From assembly GCA_902523455.1 (NCBI GenBank), contig CABYZG010000004.1, positions 1 to 64,000 of the forward strand: DNA of 64,000 bases, in the 5' to 3' direction. The position numbers and the translations under genes are program-made. This stretch comes from an uncultured Pelagibacteraceae bacterium. Its GTDB lineage: Bacteria; Pseudomonadota; Alphaproteobacteria; Pelagibacterales; AG-422-B15. The notes beneath the pieces were generated by a model. The model was not told where the DNA came from and searched no databases. It worked only from the letters and a program-made list of their open reading frames with translations. Positions within the stretch are counted from its first letter, which is position 1; each line of letters starts with the position of its first letter. Shown in pieces: positions 26,068-35,445 of this stretch.

Positions 26068-27837
26068 TTAAAACTCTGCAACTTCCATATCCATCATTGA
26101 TGACTTGCCTGCTTGCACTTTTTTTGAGTACATAGTTAACTCTGGCATAATCTTTTCAACAAAATACGTTCCAGTCTTTATTTTATTTTTATGAATAGGT
26201 TCATTTTTTCCAACTGAGAACTTTGCCATGCGTGCCCACATATATGTCATTGAAGATAGAGCTACTAAATTTAGGTAATCAGTAGCAGAAGCAAGAGCAT
26301 TTTCGGGATCCTGCATACCGTTTTGCATTAACCACATTGTTGATGCAGTAACTTCATTGAGAGCATTCTCGAGAGGTTTGATAAATGAGGATATTTCCTC
26401 ATTATCTTTATTTTCAGATAGAAATTTTTGAACCTCTTTTTGGAAATTTTGTAACAACCGTCCCTGGTGCATTGTTAATTTTCTTCCAACTAAGTCTAAC
26501 GCTTGAATGCCATTTGTACCCTCATATATCATTGTAATTCTTACATCTCTCATGTACTGCTCGAGAGGATATTCTTTTGTAAAACCACTACCACCTAAAA
26601 CCTGTAAAGATTCTGAACAATTTAAAAAACCTCTATCAGTGCAGTAAGCTTTAATTATTGGTGTCATCAATGCAGCAAAATCATCAGCTTCCTGTCTTAC
26701 TTTTTCGTCAGGATGATCTTCTGCAAGATCAATTTTCATTGCTGTATAAATGCATAATGCACGCATTGCTTCAGTTGTTGCTTTGACATTCATTAACATT
26801 CTTCTTACGTCAGGATGAACGATTATATTGTCAGCTTTGCTATCTTTGTCTTGCTTATCCTTGACAACAGACCTCATTTGTTTTCTTTCTTTTGCGAATT
26901 CTAAGGCGTTTTGATATGAGATCTCAGACATTGCTATACCTTGAAGTCCAACTTTTAAACGTGCATCATTCATCATCAGAAACATTGCTTCCATACCTTT
27001 GTTTTTTTCTCCAACAAGCCAACCTTTTGCATTTTCAAGGTTCATAACGCATGTTGGCGAAGAATTAATTCCAAGCTTATGTTCTAATCCGCCACAATAA
27101 ATTGTATTTCGAGAGTTATCATCCAGTCTCTTCGGTACAAGAAATAAACTTATTCCTTTAATACCCTCGGGTGCATCTGGTGTTCTTGCAAGCACAAGAT
27201 GGATAATATTTTCTGTTAAGTCATGTTCACCGAATGAAATCCAAATTTTTTGACCTGTTAATTCATAATGATCATCTTTAGGAACTGCAGTTGATTTTAT
27301 TAAGCCAAGGTCAGTTCCGCACTGTGGTTCTGTCAGACACATAGTACCCATCCACTCACCAGAAGTCATGTTAGGTAGATATTTATCTTTAAGTTCCTCT
27401 GTAGCTTTTTTTAAGATGGTTTTCATTGCTCCATGACTTAATCCTGGACCCATATAGAATGCCATATTAGCAGCAATACCAATCTCACCTGCAAGTATGG
27501 CAGTCGTAAACGGTGCTCCACCACCACCATATTGAGTGGGCATAGTTGCACCAACATAGCCTGACGTCTTTACTGCATCATACAATTTTTTAAATCTTTC
27601 AGGGGTATGAACTTCAGGGCCCTCTGCTCCATCAGTGACATATTTTAGGCCCTCTCTATCTCCAATTTTGTTACTATCTATTACTTCTTGCTCATTAAGG
27701 CGCCCAATTTCAGAAACAACGCTCATGAGTGTTTCCGAATCATATTCCTTGAACTTTTCTATGCCAGCAATGACCTCATCGTAGTTAAGCATAGCCAAAT
27801 TGTATTTGAAATCTTCTATTGGACTTTTGTACGACAT
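26068..27837 (-). CDS. Large acyl-CoA dehydrogenase, FadE/DmdC-type
   Basis: A 589-residue acyl-CoA dehydrogenase with the extra N- and C-terminal domains of the long form. Core motifs are MCLTEPQCGTDLGLIKS, LTGQKIWISFGEHDL, GLEHKLGINSSPTCVMNLENAKGWLVG and QVLGGSGFTKEYPLEQYMRDVRITMIYEGTNGIQALDLVGRKL. Size and motif set match the marine group that includes 3-methylmercaptopropionyl-CoA dehydrogenase (DmdC) of DMSP demethylation, but ordinary long-chain enzymes share it. No dmdA, dmdB or dmdD is in the window, so a DMSP role is not asserted. Confidence 0.9.
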   Translation of the reverse strand: MSYKSPIEDFKYNLAMLNYDEVIAGIEKFKEYDSETLMSVVSEIGRLNEQEVIDSNKIGDREGLKYVTDGAEGPEVHTPERFKKLYDAVKTSGYVGATMPTQYGGGGAPFTTAILAGEIGIAANMAFYMGPGLSHGAMKTILKKATEELKDKYLPNMTSGEWMGTMCLTEPQCGTDLGLIKSTAVPKDDHYELTGQKIWISFGEHDLTENIIHLVLARTPDAPEGIKGISLFLVPKRLDDNSRNTIYCGGLEHKLGINSSPTCVMNLENAKGWLVGEKNKGMEAMFLMMNDARLKVGLQGIAMSEISYQNALEFAKERKQMRSVVKDKQDKDSKADNIIVHPDVRRMLMNVKATTEAMRALCIYTAMKIDLAEDHPDEKVRQEADDFAALMTPIIKAYCTDRGFLNCSESLQVLGGSGFTKEYPLEQYMRDVRITMIYEGTNGIQALDLVGRKLTMHQGRLLQNFQKEVQKFLSENKDNEEISSFIKPLENALNEVTASTMWLMQNGMQDPENALASATDYLNLVALSSMTYMWARMAKFSVGKNEPIHKNKIKTGTYFVEKIMPELTMYSKKVQAGKSSMMDMEVAEF

Positions 27838-27948
27838 AGGTTTAAGAATATTTATTGTAGTTTAAATATATATAACCTTTGTCTCATAAATTGCAAATTT
27901 CTAATTTTATTGGCCATATCGATGGGGAAAGTCTGAAAAGTTAGAATT

Positions 27949-28872
27949 ATGAGTATTTATCTGCCTATTGCAGAGCTCTCAGTTAACATTTTTCTATTAT
28001 TGTCTTTAGGCGGAGTTGTAGGATTTCTATCAGGCATGTTTGGTTTAGGTGGAGGCTTTTTAATGACCCCATTACTAATATTTATAGGCATACCTACCAA
28101 TGTTGCAGTTGCAACTTCAGCAAACCAAATTGTTGCATCCTCAATTTCTGGAACATTAGGACATTGGAGACAAGGTCTTGTAGATTTTAAAATGGGAGGG
28201 GTATTGCTTATCGGTGCCTTCTTTGGATCAATCTTGGGCGTTTGGATATTCAGTAGGCTTGTTGCAATTGGTCAAATTGATACGGTGATCTCAATTCTAT
28301 ATTTTGCTCTTTTAACAGGTATAGGGTTATCAATGCTGATTGAAAGCTCTAAAGTCATAAGGGATAGAATAAGAAGAAAAAATGTTAAACGAAAGATTCA
28401 TTATCATAACTGGGCGCATAGATTGCCATTCAAAGTTAGATTTTATAAATCTAAATTATACATAAGTGTTATTCCTCCAATTATAATTGGTTTTGTGATT
28501 GGTATCTTATCAGCAACAATGGGAATTGGTGGTGCTTTTATATTAATTCCTGCAATGATTTATTTTTTGGGAATGCCAACCTCAAAAGTTATAGGTACAT
28601 CGTTATTCCAAATTATTTTCATAACTGCACTTGTCACTATCTTACATGCTACTACTACTTTTGCTGTTGATGCAGTTCTAGCTTTCTTTTTAATACTTTC
28701 TTCTGTAATTGGTGCTCAAGTGGGGGTATTGGCGGCCAATAAGTTAAGAGGTGAAGAAATAAGGGCTTTACTAGCCATTATAGTACTTGGTGTTGCAACT
28801 AAAATTGCGCTTGATTTGTTAGTAGAGCCTAACGAAATTTTTAATTTATCTGTAATACGATTAGTTTTCTGA
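27949..28872 (+). CDS. TauE/SafE-family sulfite/anion exporter
   Basis: A 307-residue membrane protein with two TauE repeats, GGVVGFLSGMFGLGGGFLMTP near the start and GFVIGILSATMGIGGAFILIP in the second half. It has about eight to nine hydrophobic segments. The family exports sulfite, sulfoacetate or related anions. It is the first gene of a run with a TIGR02186-type protein and CcdA, joined by 1-bp overlaps, which suggests one transcript concerned with sulfur or redox chemistry. Confidence 0.9.
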   Translation: MSIYLPIAELSVNIFLLLSLGGVVGFLSGMFGLGGGFLMTPLLIFIGIPTNVAVATSANQIVASSISGTLGHWRQGLVDFKMGGVLLIGAFFGSILGVWIFSRLVAIGQIDTVISILYFALLTGIGLSMLIESSKVIRDRIRRKNVKRKIHYHNWAHRLPFKVRFYKSKLYISVIPPIIIGFVIGILSATMGIGGAFILIPAMIYFLGMPTSKVIGTSLFQIIFITALVTILHATTTFAVDAVLAFFLILSSVIGAQVGVLAANKLRGEEIRALLAIIVLGVATKIALDLLVEPNEIFNLSVIRLVF

Positions 28873-29663
28873 TGATCAAACAATTAATTATTTTATTTTA
28901 TTTTTTGACTGGAGTGATGACACCTTCAATTTCAATTGCACTTGTAATTGGCTCAGACCAGGAAGAAATATATATAGACGCAAATTTCTCTGGTGAAGAG
29001 CTTCTCGTTTTTGGGGCATTTTATTCTGATCCATCTCAGTCAAGAGATAGTAAAAGTGACATACTTATAGAAGTTGTCGGCCCCCCTGAGGATGTTGCGT
29101 TAAGAAAGAAAGACTCATATTTTGGATTTTGGTTAAATTCTAAAAGTGTAACTTTCAGAGATGTGCCAGGTTTCTATTATCTTTCCAGTACATCTGAACT
29201 TGCAGATGAATTTTTAATAAATAATCAAATTGGACTACTTGAGAAGAAAAAATCACAGATGATTGATTGGAGCTTACTTACTACTGATTGGGGTAGCATT
29301 ATAAATGAAAAGGAAAAAGAAGAATTCTATAATGCTCTAATTAGAACAAAACAAAATGATAGTTTGTACAAACAAGTTTCGGATGAAATTGAAATCATTG
29401 ATGGAAATCTATTCAGATCTTATATTGATATTCCGAATACCGTTCCTGTAGGAGAATACACTGTTAACCTTCATTTAATTATAGATAATGAGATATCTCA
29501 GGAATATTCTTACAACTTTATGGTTACTAGAGTTGGAATTGAGGAGGCAATCTACTCATTTTCAAAAAACTATCCATTCTTTTACGGATTGATTTCTTTA
29601 ATAATTGCAATAATTATTGGCTGGAGTGGTGCTGAAATATTTAAAAGATTTAGAAGAATATAG
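28872..29663 (+). CDS. TIGR02186-type exported membrane protein
   Basis: A 263-residue protein with a signal or anchor at residues 4-24, a large extracytoplasmic part and one C-terminal membrane segment (about 237-256). GSDQEEIYIDANFSGEELLVFG and ILIEVVGPPEDVALRKKDSYFG are typical of the alphaproteobacterial TIGR02186 family, which is regularly found beside TauE exporters. Its function is unknown. It overlaps TauE (TGATG) and the following CcdA by 1 bp each. Confidence 0.85.
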   Translation: MIKQLIILFYFLTGVMTPSISIALVIGSDQEEIYIDANFSGEELLVFGAFYSDPSQSRDSKSDILIEVVGPPEDVALRKKDSYFGFWLNSKSVTFRDVPGFYYLSSTSELADEFLINNQIGLLEKKKSQMIDWSLLTTDWGSIINEKEKEEFYNALIRTKQNDSLYKQVSDEIEIIDGNLFRSYIDIPNTVPVGEYTVNLHLIIDNEISQEYSYNFMVTRVGIEEAIYSFSKNYPFFYGLISLIIAIIIGWSGAEIFKRFRRI

Positions 29664-30394
29664 TGACTGAAATATCATATTTATATGTAGTTCTTGCAGG
29701 ACTTCTTAGTTTTCTTTCTCCATGTGTATTACCAATTGTTCCAGGTTACTTATGTTTTATGGCGGGAACTAGTTTGGATAAATTACAATTGGACCAAGGT
29801 GATGAAATTAAAAAAAAGGTTTTTAGTTTTTCATTAAGTTTCGTGTTTGGGTTTTCAACCGTATTTGTAATCTTAGGTGCTTCTGCAACTTTATTAAGTA
29901 GCTTAGTTTATGAATATCTCGATATTTTACGTATTCTTGGAGGAATAATAATTATCATATTTGGTATTCATTTTATGCAAATCATACAAATACCATTTTT
30001 AAATAGGGAGATGAGATACCAAATTGAAAGCTATAGACCAGGTATAGTTGGCTCTTATGTAATTGGTTTGTCGTTTGCATTTGGATGGACGCCTTGCATT
30101 GGGCCTATACTGGGAAGTGTTTTATCAATAGCTGCAAGCTCAGAGACAGTATCGTATGGAATAGTTTTACTAATGCTGTATTCAGCTGGCTTGGGCATAC
30201 CTTTTCTAATAGCGGCCTATGCAATAAATGGCTTTATGAAATTCTTATCAAAAATAAGAAATTATATAAGATTAATTGAAATTTTTACTGGTCTTTTACT
30301 AATTTTATTTGGTATCTTGATACTAACAAACAGAATTCAAGAATTGGCTTTCTTTTTTATAAAGTATTTTCCATTCTTAGCGCAATTTGGATAA
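29663..30394 (+). CDS. ccdA: CcdA-type cytochrome c biogenesis / thiol transport protein
   Basis: A 243-residue, six-helix protein of the CcdA/DsbD family. The two redox cysteines are Cys21 in LSPCVLPIVPGY and Cys145 in GWTPCIGPIL. It passes electrons from cytoplasmic thioredoxin to periplasmic thiol proteins. GTG at 29663 overlaps the previous stop by 1 bp. Cytochrome c maturation is the classical role. Here, in a row with an anion exporter and an unknown membrane protein, an additional role in reducing an extracytoplasmic partner is possible. Confidence 0.9.
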   Translation: MTEISYLYVVLAGLLSFLSPCVLPIVPGYLCFMAGTSLDKLQLDQGDEIKKKVFSFSLSFVFGFSTVFVILGASATLLSSLVYEYLDILRILGGIIIIIFGIHFMQIIQIPFLNREMRYQIESYRPGIVGSYVIGLSFAFGWTPCIGPILGSVLSIAASSETVSYGIVLLMLYSAGLGIPFLIAAYAINGFMKFLSKIRNYIRLIEIFTGLLLILFGILILTNRIQELAFFFIKYFPFLAQFG

Positions 30395-30404
30395 AGGAGT
30401 AAAT

Positions 30405-31280
30405 ATGTTTCAAAAAGATTTATTGAAAAATAAAAGAATTTTAGTTTCTGGTGGAGGTTCAGGACTTGGCAAGGCAATGGCGACAAGATATTTAGAACTA
30501 GGTGCCGATGTCTATATTTGTGGCAGAAGAAAGTCAGTATTAGATGAAACGGCAAAAGAGCTTATGGATATGCATGGAGGATCTGTAAAATCAATCTCAT
30601 GTGATATCAAAGTTCCTGAAGCAATAGAAGATATGGTGGACGAAATTTGGAGCGAAGGGCCTCTAACTGGGCTACTAAATAATGCCGCAGGAAACTTTAT
30701 CTCGAGAACAGAAGATTTATCTCCAAGAGCATTTACTGCTATTTCTAATATTGTTTTCAATGGAACTTTTTACATGACAAATGCAATAGGTAAAAGGTGG
30801 TTAGCTGAAAATTTAAAAGGAAGTATAATTTCTATTTTAACTACATGGATTGATAGCAGTGGTCCATATACAGTTCCATCAGCAATGTCTAAGTCTGGTT
30901 TGGCGACAATGACTAGGTCTCTTGCAGCTGAATGGGGAAATAGAGGTATAAGATTAAATGCTATCTCGCCTGGACCATTTCCGACCAAAGGTGCGTGGGA
31001 TAGATTAGCGCCAGGAGGCAAAGGTGCAAATATGATGGAGTCGATTCCAATGAAAAGAACTGGAGAACTCAGTGAGCTCGCAAATTTAGCAACTTTCTTG
31101 ATGGCAGATGGAGTCGATTACTTAACAGGAGAAATTATTACTATCGATGGGGCTCAATGGTTGAATCATGCGGGTAATTTCTATGAAATGTTAAAAGATG
31201 TAACCGATCAAGAGTGGGAACAACTCAGAAATATGATTAAAGCCTCAAATGATGCTGATAAAGCAAAAAGGTCTGTCTAG
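30405..31280 (+). CDS. SDR oxidoreductase of 2,4-dienoyl-CoA reductase type
   Basis: A 291-residue short-chain dehydrogenase from ATG 30405, which has an AAAGGAG ribosome site at 30393-30399; an earlier TTG at 30387 is unlikely. GGGSGLGKA binds the nucleotide and NNAAGNF follows. In place of YxxxK it has Ser159-A-M-S-Lys163 in VPSAMSKSG, the arrangement of animal mitochondrial 2,4-dienoyl-CoA reductase (Ser and Lys four apart), followed by SLAAEWGNRGIRLNAISPGPF. It is therefore probably an NADPH-dependent dienoyl-CoA reductase of unsaturated fatty acid breakdown. Its 3' end overlaps the convergent SDR by 4 bp. Confidence 0.86.
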   Translation: MFQKDLLKNKRILVSGGGSGLGKAMATRYLELGADVYICGRRKSVLDETAKELMDMHGGSVKSISCDIKVPEAIEDMVDEIWSEGPLTGLLNNAAGNFISRTEDLSPRAFTAISNIVFNGTFYMTNAIGKRWLAENLKGSIISILTTWIDSSGPYTVPSAMSKSGLATMTRSLAAEWGNRGIRLNAISPGPFPTKGAWDRLAPGGKGANMMESIPMKRTGELSELANLATFLMADGVDYLTGEIITIDGAQWLNHAGNFYEMLKDVTDQEWEQLRNMIKASNDADKAKRSV

Positions 31281-32080
31281 ATAAAAGAATCCTTAAAAAG
31301 TTTTTTGCTCAAACCTCTTATAAGTGACGGAAGGTGTCTCATAAAGAACGATGCAAATTTTGCTTCGAAGCCAACTGGATGATGGATTCTACTTGAGTCA
31401 TAAGCGGACCAGACCGAACTTACGACTTTCTCAACTGGATAAACTTTTGTTTTTTGATTAACAAATTCACGGTCCAATTGACTTCTTGCGCCAGTTGTAA
31501 CAGCTTCAGCATCTAAGATTGGTGTTTCGGTAAACCAAGGGTTAATTTCAGATACTTTAATGCCATACCGCTCGAACTCAATACGCAGATTTTCAGTAAG
31601 AGAGCTTACGGCATGCTTTGTTGCTCCATAAACAGATATACCTGGAGCTGTAATAAGTCCCGCAACTGAACTTGTATTAAGTAGCATGCTGTTTTCCGTA
31701 CTTCTTAGTATTTCAAGCATTGTAAAACATCCATTAACAACACCTTTAAAGTTTACATCAATTATTTTGTTCATTTCCTCAATTTTTATATCCTCAAATG
31801 CTCCTGCAAAGTTTGCTATACCTGCATTATTAAAAAATATATCGCACCTACCACCTGTATACTGTGAGAAACTTTTTTCTGCTTCAATCCAATTTTGGAT
31901 ATTCGTTACATCTAATTTTTGATACATACATTTATTATGACCAATGATTTCGGCTACCTCTTTCAGACCTTCTTGATTGATGTCAAAAAGTCCTACATTC
32001 CATCCATTTTCAGCAAACGATATTGCAGTTGCCTTACCGATTCCTGATGCTGCGCCAGTAATAAAAATACTTTTTGTCAT
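31277..32080 (-). CDS. Classical SDR oxidoreductase
   Basis: A 267-residue short-chain dehydrogenase with the standard TGAASGIGKA Rossmann motif, NNAG at 84-87 and the catalytic Ser138, Tyr151 and Lys155 (YGATK). It is not the dienoyl-CoA type. Specificity is unknown. It is the last gene of a minus-strand run lysS-pyrD-tetR-SDR, with only 6 bp to the TetR gene, so it is a likely target or partner of that regulator (inference). Confidence 0.86.
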   Translation of the reverse strand: MTKSIFITGAASGIGKATAISFAENGWNVGLFDINQEGLKEVAEIIGHNKCMYQKLDVTNIQNWIEAEKSFSQYTGGRCDIFFNNAGIANFAGAFEDIKIEEMNKIIDVNFKGVVNGCFTMLEILRSTENSMLLNTSSVAGLITAPGISVYGATKHAVSSLTENLRIEFERYGIKVSEINPWFTETPILDAEAVTTGARSQLDREFVNQKTKVYPVEKVVSSVWSAYDSSRIHHPVGFEAKFASFFMRHLPSLIRGLSKKLFKDSFI

Positions 32081-32086
32081 CTTAAG

Positions 32087-32701
32087 CTATAGTCCTTTTA
32101 AAAATAATTTAGTTGCGAATAAGCTTACCTCAGACGGCTCCAAATCGTTTCTTTCCAATAATTGATCGCCAAGATTAACGCTAACAGCAATGACAGATGT
32201 TACCATAAGTGAAATATCATTTTGAGGAAATCTAACAATTTTTGACATGTTTACTGTTACTTCAAGCAGTTTTTTATTAAAGTTTTGGTATTCTTTCGAA
32301 TTTTGTCCCAACCATTTAAGATCTAATATATATTTTTTATTATTTTTGAAAAAAATATAATTTTCTGCATCATTCGATATCCAGTTAAACCAGCTACTAA
32401 AGGCAATACTGACTAACTCGTCAAAGGTTTTAGCTTTATTAATTTCAGGAATGATAAAATTACTAAATTCGTTAATAAGCCTATTTACAATAACTAAAAA
32501 AACTTCAACTTTATCATCAAAGTAATTATAGAATGTCCCAGAACCTAAACCAGCCTCAGATACAATCTCTCTTACATTAGAACTATCAAGGCCCTTTTCA
32601 GTAAAAACTTTTCTTGAAGCTAAAATTATGGAGTCGCGATTTTGTTGTTTGTTAAGCTGCCTTTTTCTTTTATTAAAAGGAAGATCAATGGTTTTATTCA
32701 T
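32087..32701 (-). CDS. TetR-family transcriptional regulator
   Basis: A 204-residue regulator. The N-terminal helix-turn-helix reads ASRKVFTEKGLDSSNVREIV, then SEAGLGSGTFYNYFDDK, which is the TetR DNA-binding pattern (about residues 28-66). The ligand-binding C-terminal domain is variable and gives no ligand. It overlaps pyrD by 4 bp and precedes an SDR. Regulation of the adjacent SDR or of acyl-CoA genes is plausible, but no operator was identified. Confidence 0.88.
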   Translation of the reverse strand: MNKTIDLPFNKRKRQLNKQQNRDSIILASRKVFTEKGLDSSNVREIVSEAGLGSGTFYNYFDDKVEVFLVIVNRLINEFSNFIIPEINKAKTFDELVSIAFSSWFNWISNDAENYIFFKNNKKYILDLKWLGQNSKEYQNFNKKLLEVTVNMSKIVRFPQNDISLMVTSVIAVSVNLGDQLLERNDLEPSEVSLFATKLFLKGL

Positions 32702-33741
32702 TTATTATTAACACCGACAGCTTCTGAAATATTTGCAAACCCATCATCTTTGATAAGTTTAACAAGATCAATCAAAATCTTATTTATTAGTTGAGGGCCA
32801 CCATAAGTGAGTGAAGTATACATTTGTACTAATGATGCACCTAGTTTGATTTTATTATATACGTCTGATGCACAACCAACTCCGCCTACACCAATTAAAA
32901 TTAATTCTTGATTTGTCTCTCGATATAAAAATTTTAAAACTTTGTCTGATAAATCTTTTATCGGAGTGCCAGATAATCCACCGTCTCTTTTCTTATTGAA
33001 ATCTCGTAAAATTTCTGGTCTTGAAAGTGAGGTATTTGTAGCAATAATTCCATTGATATTATATTTATTAACAAGATTAAGAATCATGCTGTAGTGATCA
33101 TTTGTATTATCTGGATCAATTTTTAGCATGATTGGCTTTCTATTGGTTGCCTCATTCCTAATTTGAGAAATATCTCTTAAAAGTACTTCAAGATATTCTT
33201 TTTTTTGCAATTCCCGTAAGGTTTCAGTATTTGGAGATGAAACATTAATGGTTACGTAATCACAAGAGACTGAAATCTTTTTGTAAATTTTTAGATAATC
33301 ATCAATAAAATTTTTAGTATCTTTATTTGGTCCAATATTTGATCCCACAACACCTGTTCTTTTTGCAGACATAAGATTCTTTACAAACCTCTTTTCTCCC
33401 TTGTTATTAAAACCCAATTTATTAATTATGGCATTGTCCTTTTTTAATCTAAAAATTCTTGGCTTTGCGTTTCCATATTGTGGCTTCGGTGTAACAGTTC
33501 CACATTCCACAAATCCAAATCCAATCTTTAATAGAGGGTCTATTAATTCAGCGTTTTTATCAAAGCCAGCAGCAATTCCCAGTGGGTTACTGAAGCTTAG
33601 GCCTTTAACATTAGTATGCAAACTTTGATCTTGAAAACCTTTACTTAGTAATGGACTTCCATATTTTGTTAATTTTATTGTGACGTTATGGGCAGTCTCT
33701 GGTGGCAAAAGCTGAAGCATACCGGTTAACAAACTCATCAC
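32698..33741 (-). CDS. pyrD: Dihydroorotate dehydrogenase (quinone), class 2
   Basis: A 347-residue class 2 dihydroorotate dehydrogenase, the membrane-associated quinone-linked FMN enzyme of pyrimidine synthesis. NPLGIAAGFDKNAELIDPLL, GFVECGTVTPKPQ and the catalytic-serine motif VTINVSSPNT are present, followed by GGLSG and LIGVGGV for FMN phosphate. Normal length for the family. It overlaps lysS and the TetR gene by 4 bp each. Confidence 0.93.
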   Translation of the reverse strand: MMSLLTGMLQLLPPETAHNVTIKLTKYGSPLLSKGFQDQSLHTNVKGLSFSNPLGIAAGFDKNAELIDPLLKIGFGFVECGTVTPKPQYGNAKPRIFRLKKDNAIINKLGFNNKGEKRFVKNLMSAKRTGVVGSNIGPNKDTKNFIDDYLKIYKKISVSCDYVTINVSSPNTETLRELQKKEYLEVLLRDISQIRNEATNRKPIMLKIDPDNTNDHYSMILNLVNKYNINGIIATNTSLSRPEILRDFNKKRDGGLSGTPIKDLSDKVLKFLYRETNQELILIGVGGVGCASDVYNKIKLGASLVQMYTSLTYGGPQLINKILIDLVKLIKDDGFANISEAVGVNNK

Positions 33742-35294
33742 TTGCTCACTTTTATTCTTTCTCTAATAAGTTGTATTGTTTCTTTTATGCCGTAGATAGC
33801 AATAAAAGTGCCAAATCTTGGTCCATCACTTTTGCCAAAAAGAACCTGATAAATAAGTTTGAACCAGTCTCTTAAATTATCAAACTTATAATCTTTACCA
33901 ATTTGATAAATTTCAGTCTGTATGGTCTCAGCATCAACATTATCTGGCAAAAGCTCAATTCGATTAATTAAATCTAAAAAAATACTTTTTTCTTCTTCAC
34001 TGGGTACTTTAAACTGAATTTTGTCGGCATTAACATTCTTTTCAAATGATATTGCTCCAGTTATAAGTTCTAACATAAAATTATGATCAGAATTGATAAC
34101 TGAATCATCATATTTTTTAATAAAATCTAGAATGAAATCTGGATCACTCTTTCCACTAGCTGAAACTAAATTTAATATTAAATTGAAAGAGATAGGTATT
34201 GATCCAATGTGATTCTGACTATTCATGATATGCCAAACTGGATTTTCAATTTTTTCCTCATCATTTTGGTCATTAAATTTATTTAAATGACTCAAAAATT
34301 CATCAACTGATTTGGGGATCACATCAAGAAATAATTTTTTTGCTCTTCTTGGATTTTGGTACATAAAGTAGCTTAATGTTTCCTTAGGGGCATAAGACAG
34401 CCATTCTTCAATACTCAAACCATTTCCCTTTGATTTTGAAATCTTTTCACCATTCTGATCAAGAAACAATTCATAGAAATAATTTTCGGGAGGTTGATGC
34501 CCTAAAGCACGGCATACTTTGGATGAAAGTTGAAAAGTTGGTATCAAGTCTTTACCATACATTTCATAATCAATATCTAAAGCACACCACCTCATTGCCC
34601 AGTCCACTTTCCATTGTAATTTGCAATTACCATCTAAAATAGACTGTTCAATTTCCTTATTATTCTGGAGATACACAACCGTATTTTTTTCAGTATTGAT
34701 TGAAATAATTTCAACTTCGAGTACGTGTCCTGTTTCTGGGCAAATTGGTAAAAATGGACTGTAAGTTTTTTTTCTTTCCTCTCCTAATGTTGGTAATATT
34801 ATTTTTTTAATCTCATCATAAGAATTTAAAACTTTAATTAATTGGTCATTGAAGAATCCTGACTTATAAAGCTCTGTCGCGCTCTTAAAAGAATATTTGA
34901 ACCCAAACTTATCAAGAAATGCTTGCAACATCTCATTGTTATGGTTTCCAAAACTCTTTGATGTTTCAAAAGGATCTGGAATCGAGGTTAAAGGTTTGTG
35001 TAAATTTTTTTCCAAAATTTCCTGATTAGGAACATTATCAGGAACTTTTCTTAATCCATCCATATCATCAGAAAAAGCAATCAATTCAACTTCATAGTCA
35101 GATACCGCTTTTATAGCATTTAGCACCATGGTGGTCCTTGCGACTTCTCCGAAAGTACCTATGTGGGGAAGTCCACTTGGTCCATAACCAGTCTGAAGCT
35201 TGATTTTTGAATGATCTTTGAGGTTAGCTCTCTCGACTATCTTTCTAGCTTCTATAAATGGCCATGCTTTTGAATTTTCATTTACTATTGTCAT
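33738..35294 (-). CDS. lysS: Lysyl-tRNA synthetase, class I
   Basis: A 518-residue class I LysRS (the LysK type of archaea, spirochaetes and alphaproteobacteria). The HIGH-type motif is PHIGT at 43-47 and the KMSKS-type motif KISKSKG at 284-290. The start is ATG 35294, giving MTIVNENSKAWPF; an upstream TTG at 35339 adds a hydrophobic stretch not expected. Found as class I, it is a phylogenetic marker of alphaproteobacteria. It heads a run with pyrD, tetR and an SDR. Confidence 0.93.
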   Translation of the reverse strand: MTIVNENSKAWPFIEARKIVERANLKDHSKIKLQTGYGPSGLPHIGTFGEVARTTMVLNAIKAVSDYEVELIAFSDDMDGLRKVPDNVPNQEILEKNLHKPLTSIPDPFETSKSFGNHNNEMLQAFLDKFGFKYSFKSATELYKSGFFNDQLIKVLNSYDEIKKIILPTLGEERKKTYSPFLPICPETGHVLEVEIISINTEKNTVVYLQNNKEIEQSILDGNCKLQWKVDWAMRWCALDIDYEMYGKDLIPTFQLSSKVCRALGHQPPENYFYELFLDQNGEKISKSKGNGLSIEEWLSYAPKETLSYFMYQNPRRAKKLFLDVIPKSVDEFLSHLNKFNDQNDEEKIENPVWHIMNSQNHIGSIPISFNLILNLVSASGKSDPDFILDFIKKYDDSVINSDHNFMLELITGAISFEKNVNADKIQFKVPSEEEKSIFLDLINRIELLPDNVDAETIQTEIYQIGKDYKFDNLRDWFKLIYQVLFGKSDGPRFGTFIAIYGIKETIQLIRERIKVSK

Positions 35295-35445
35295 ATAAGT
35301 GACAATAACATAAATAAGCGGTAATTCGGTGAAAAACAAACAATTTTTTTAATTGAAGTAAACTAAAAAAGAACTATTTGGGCTTATAGAGATAATAATA
35401 AACCTATAAATTTTATTAATTTTAATATAGTACTCCTAGCTGATT

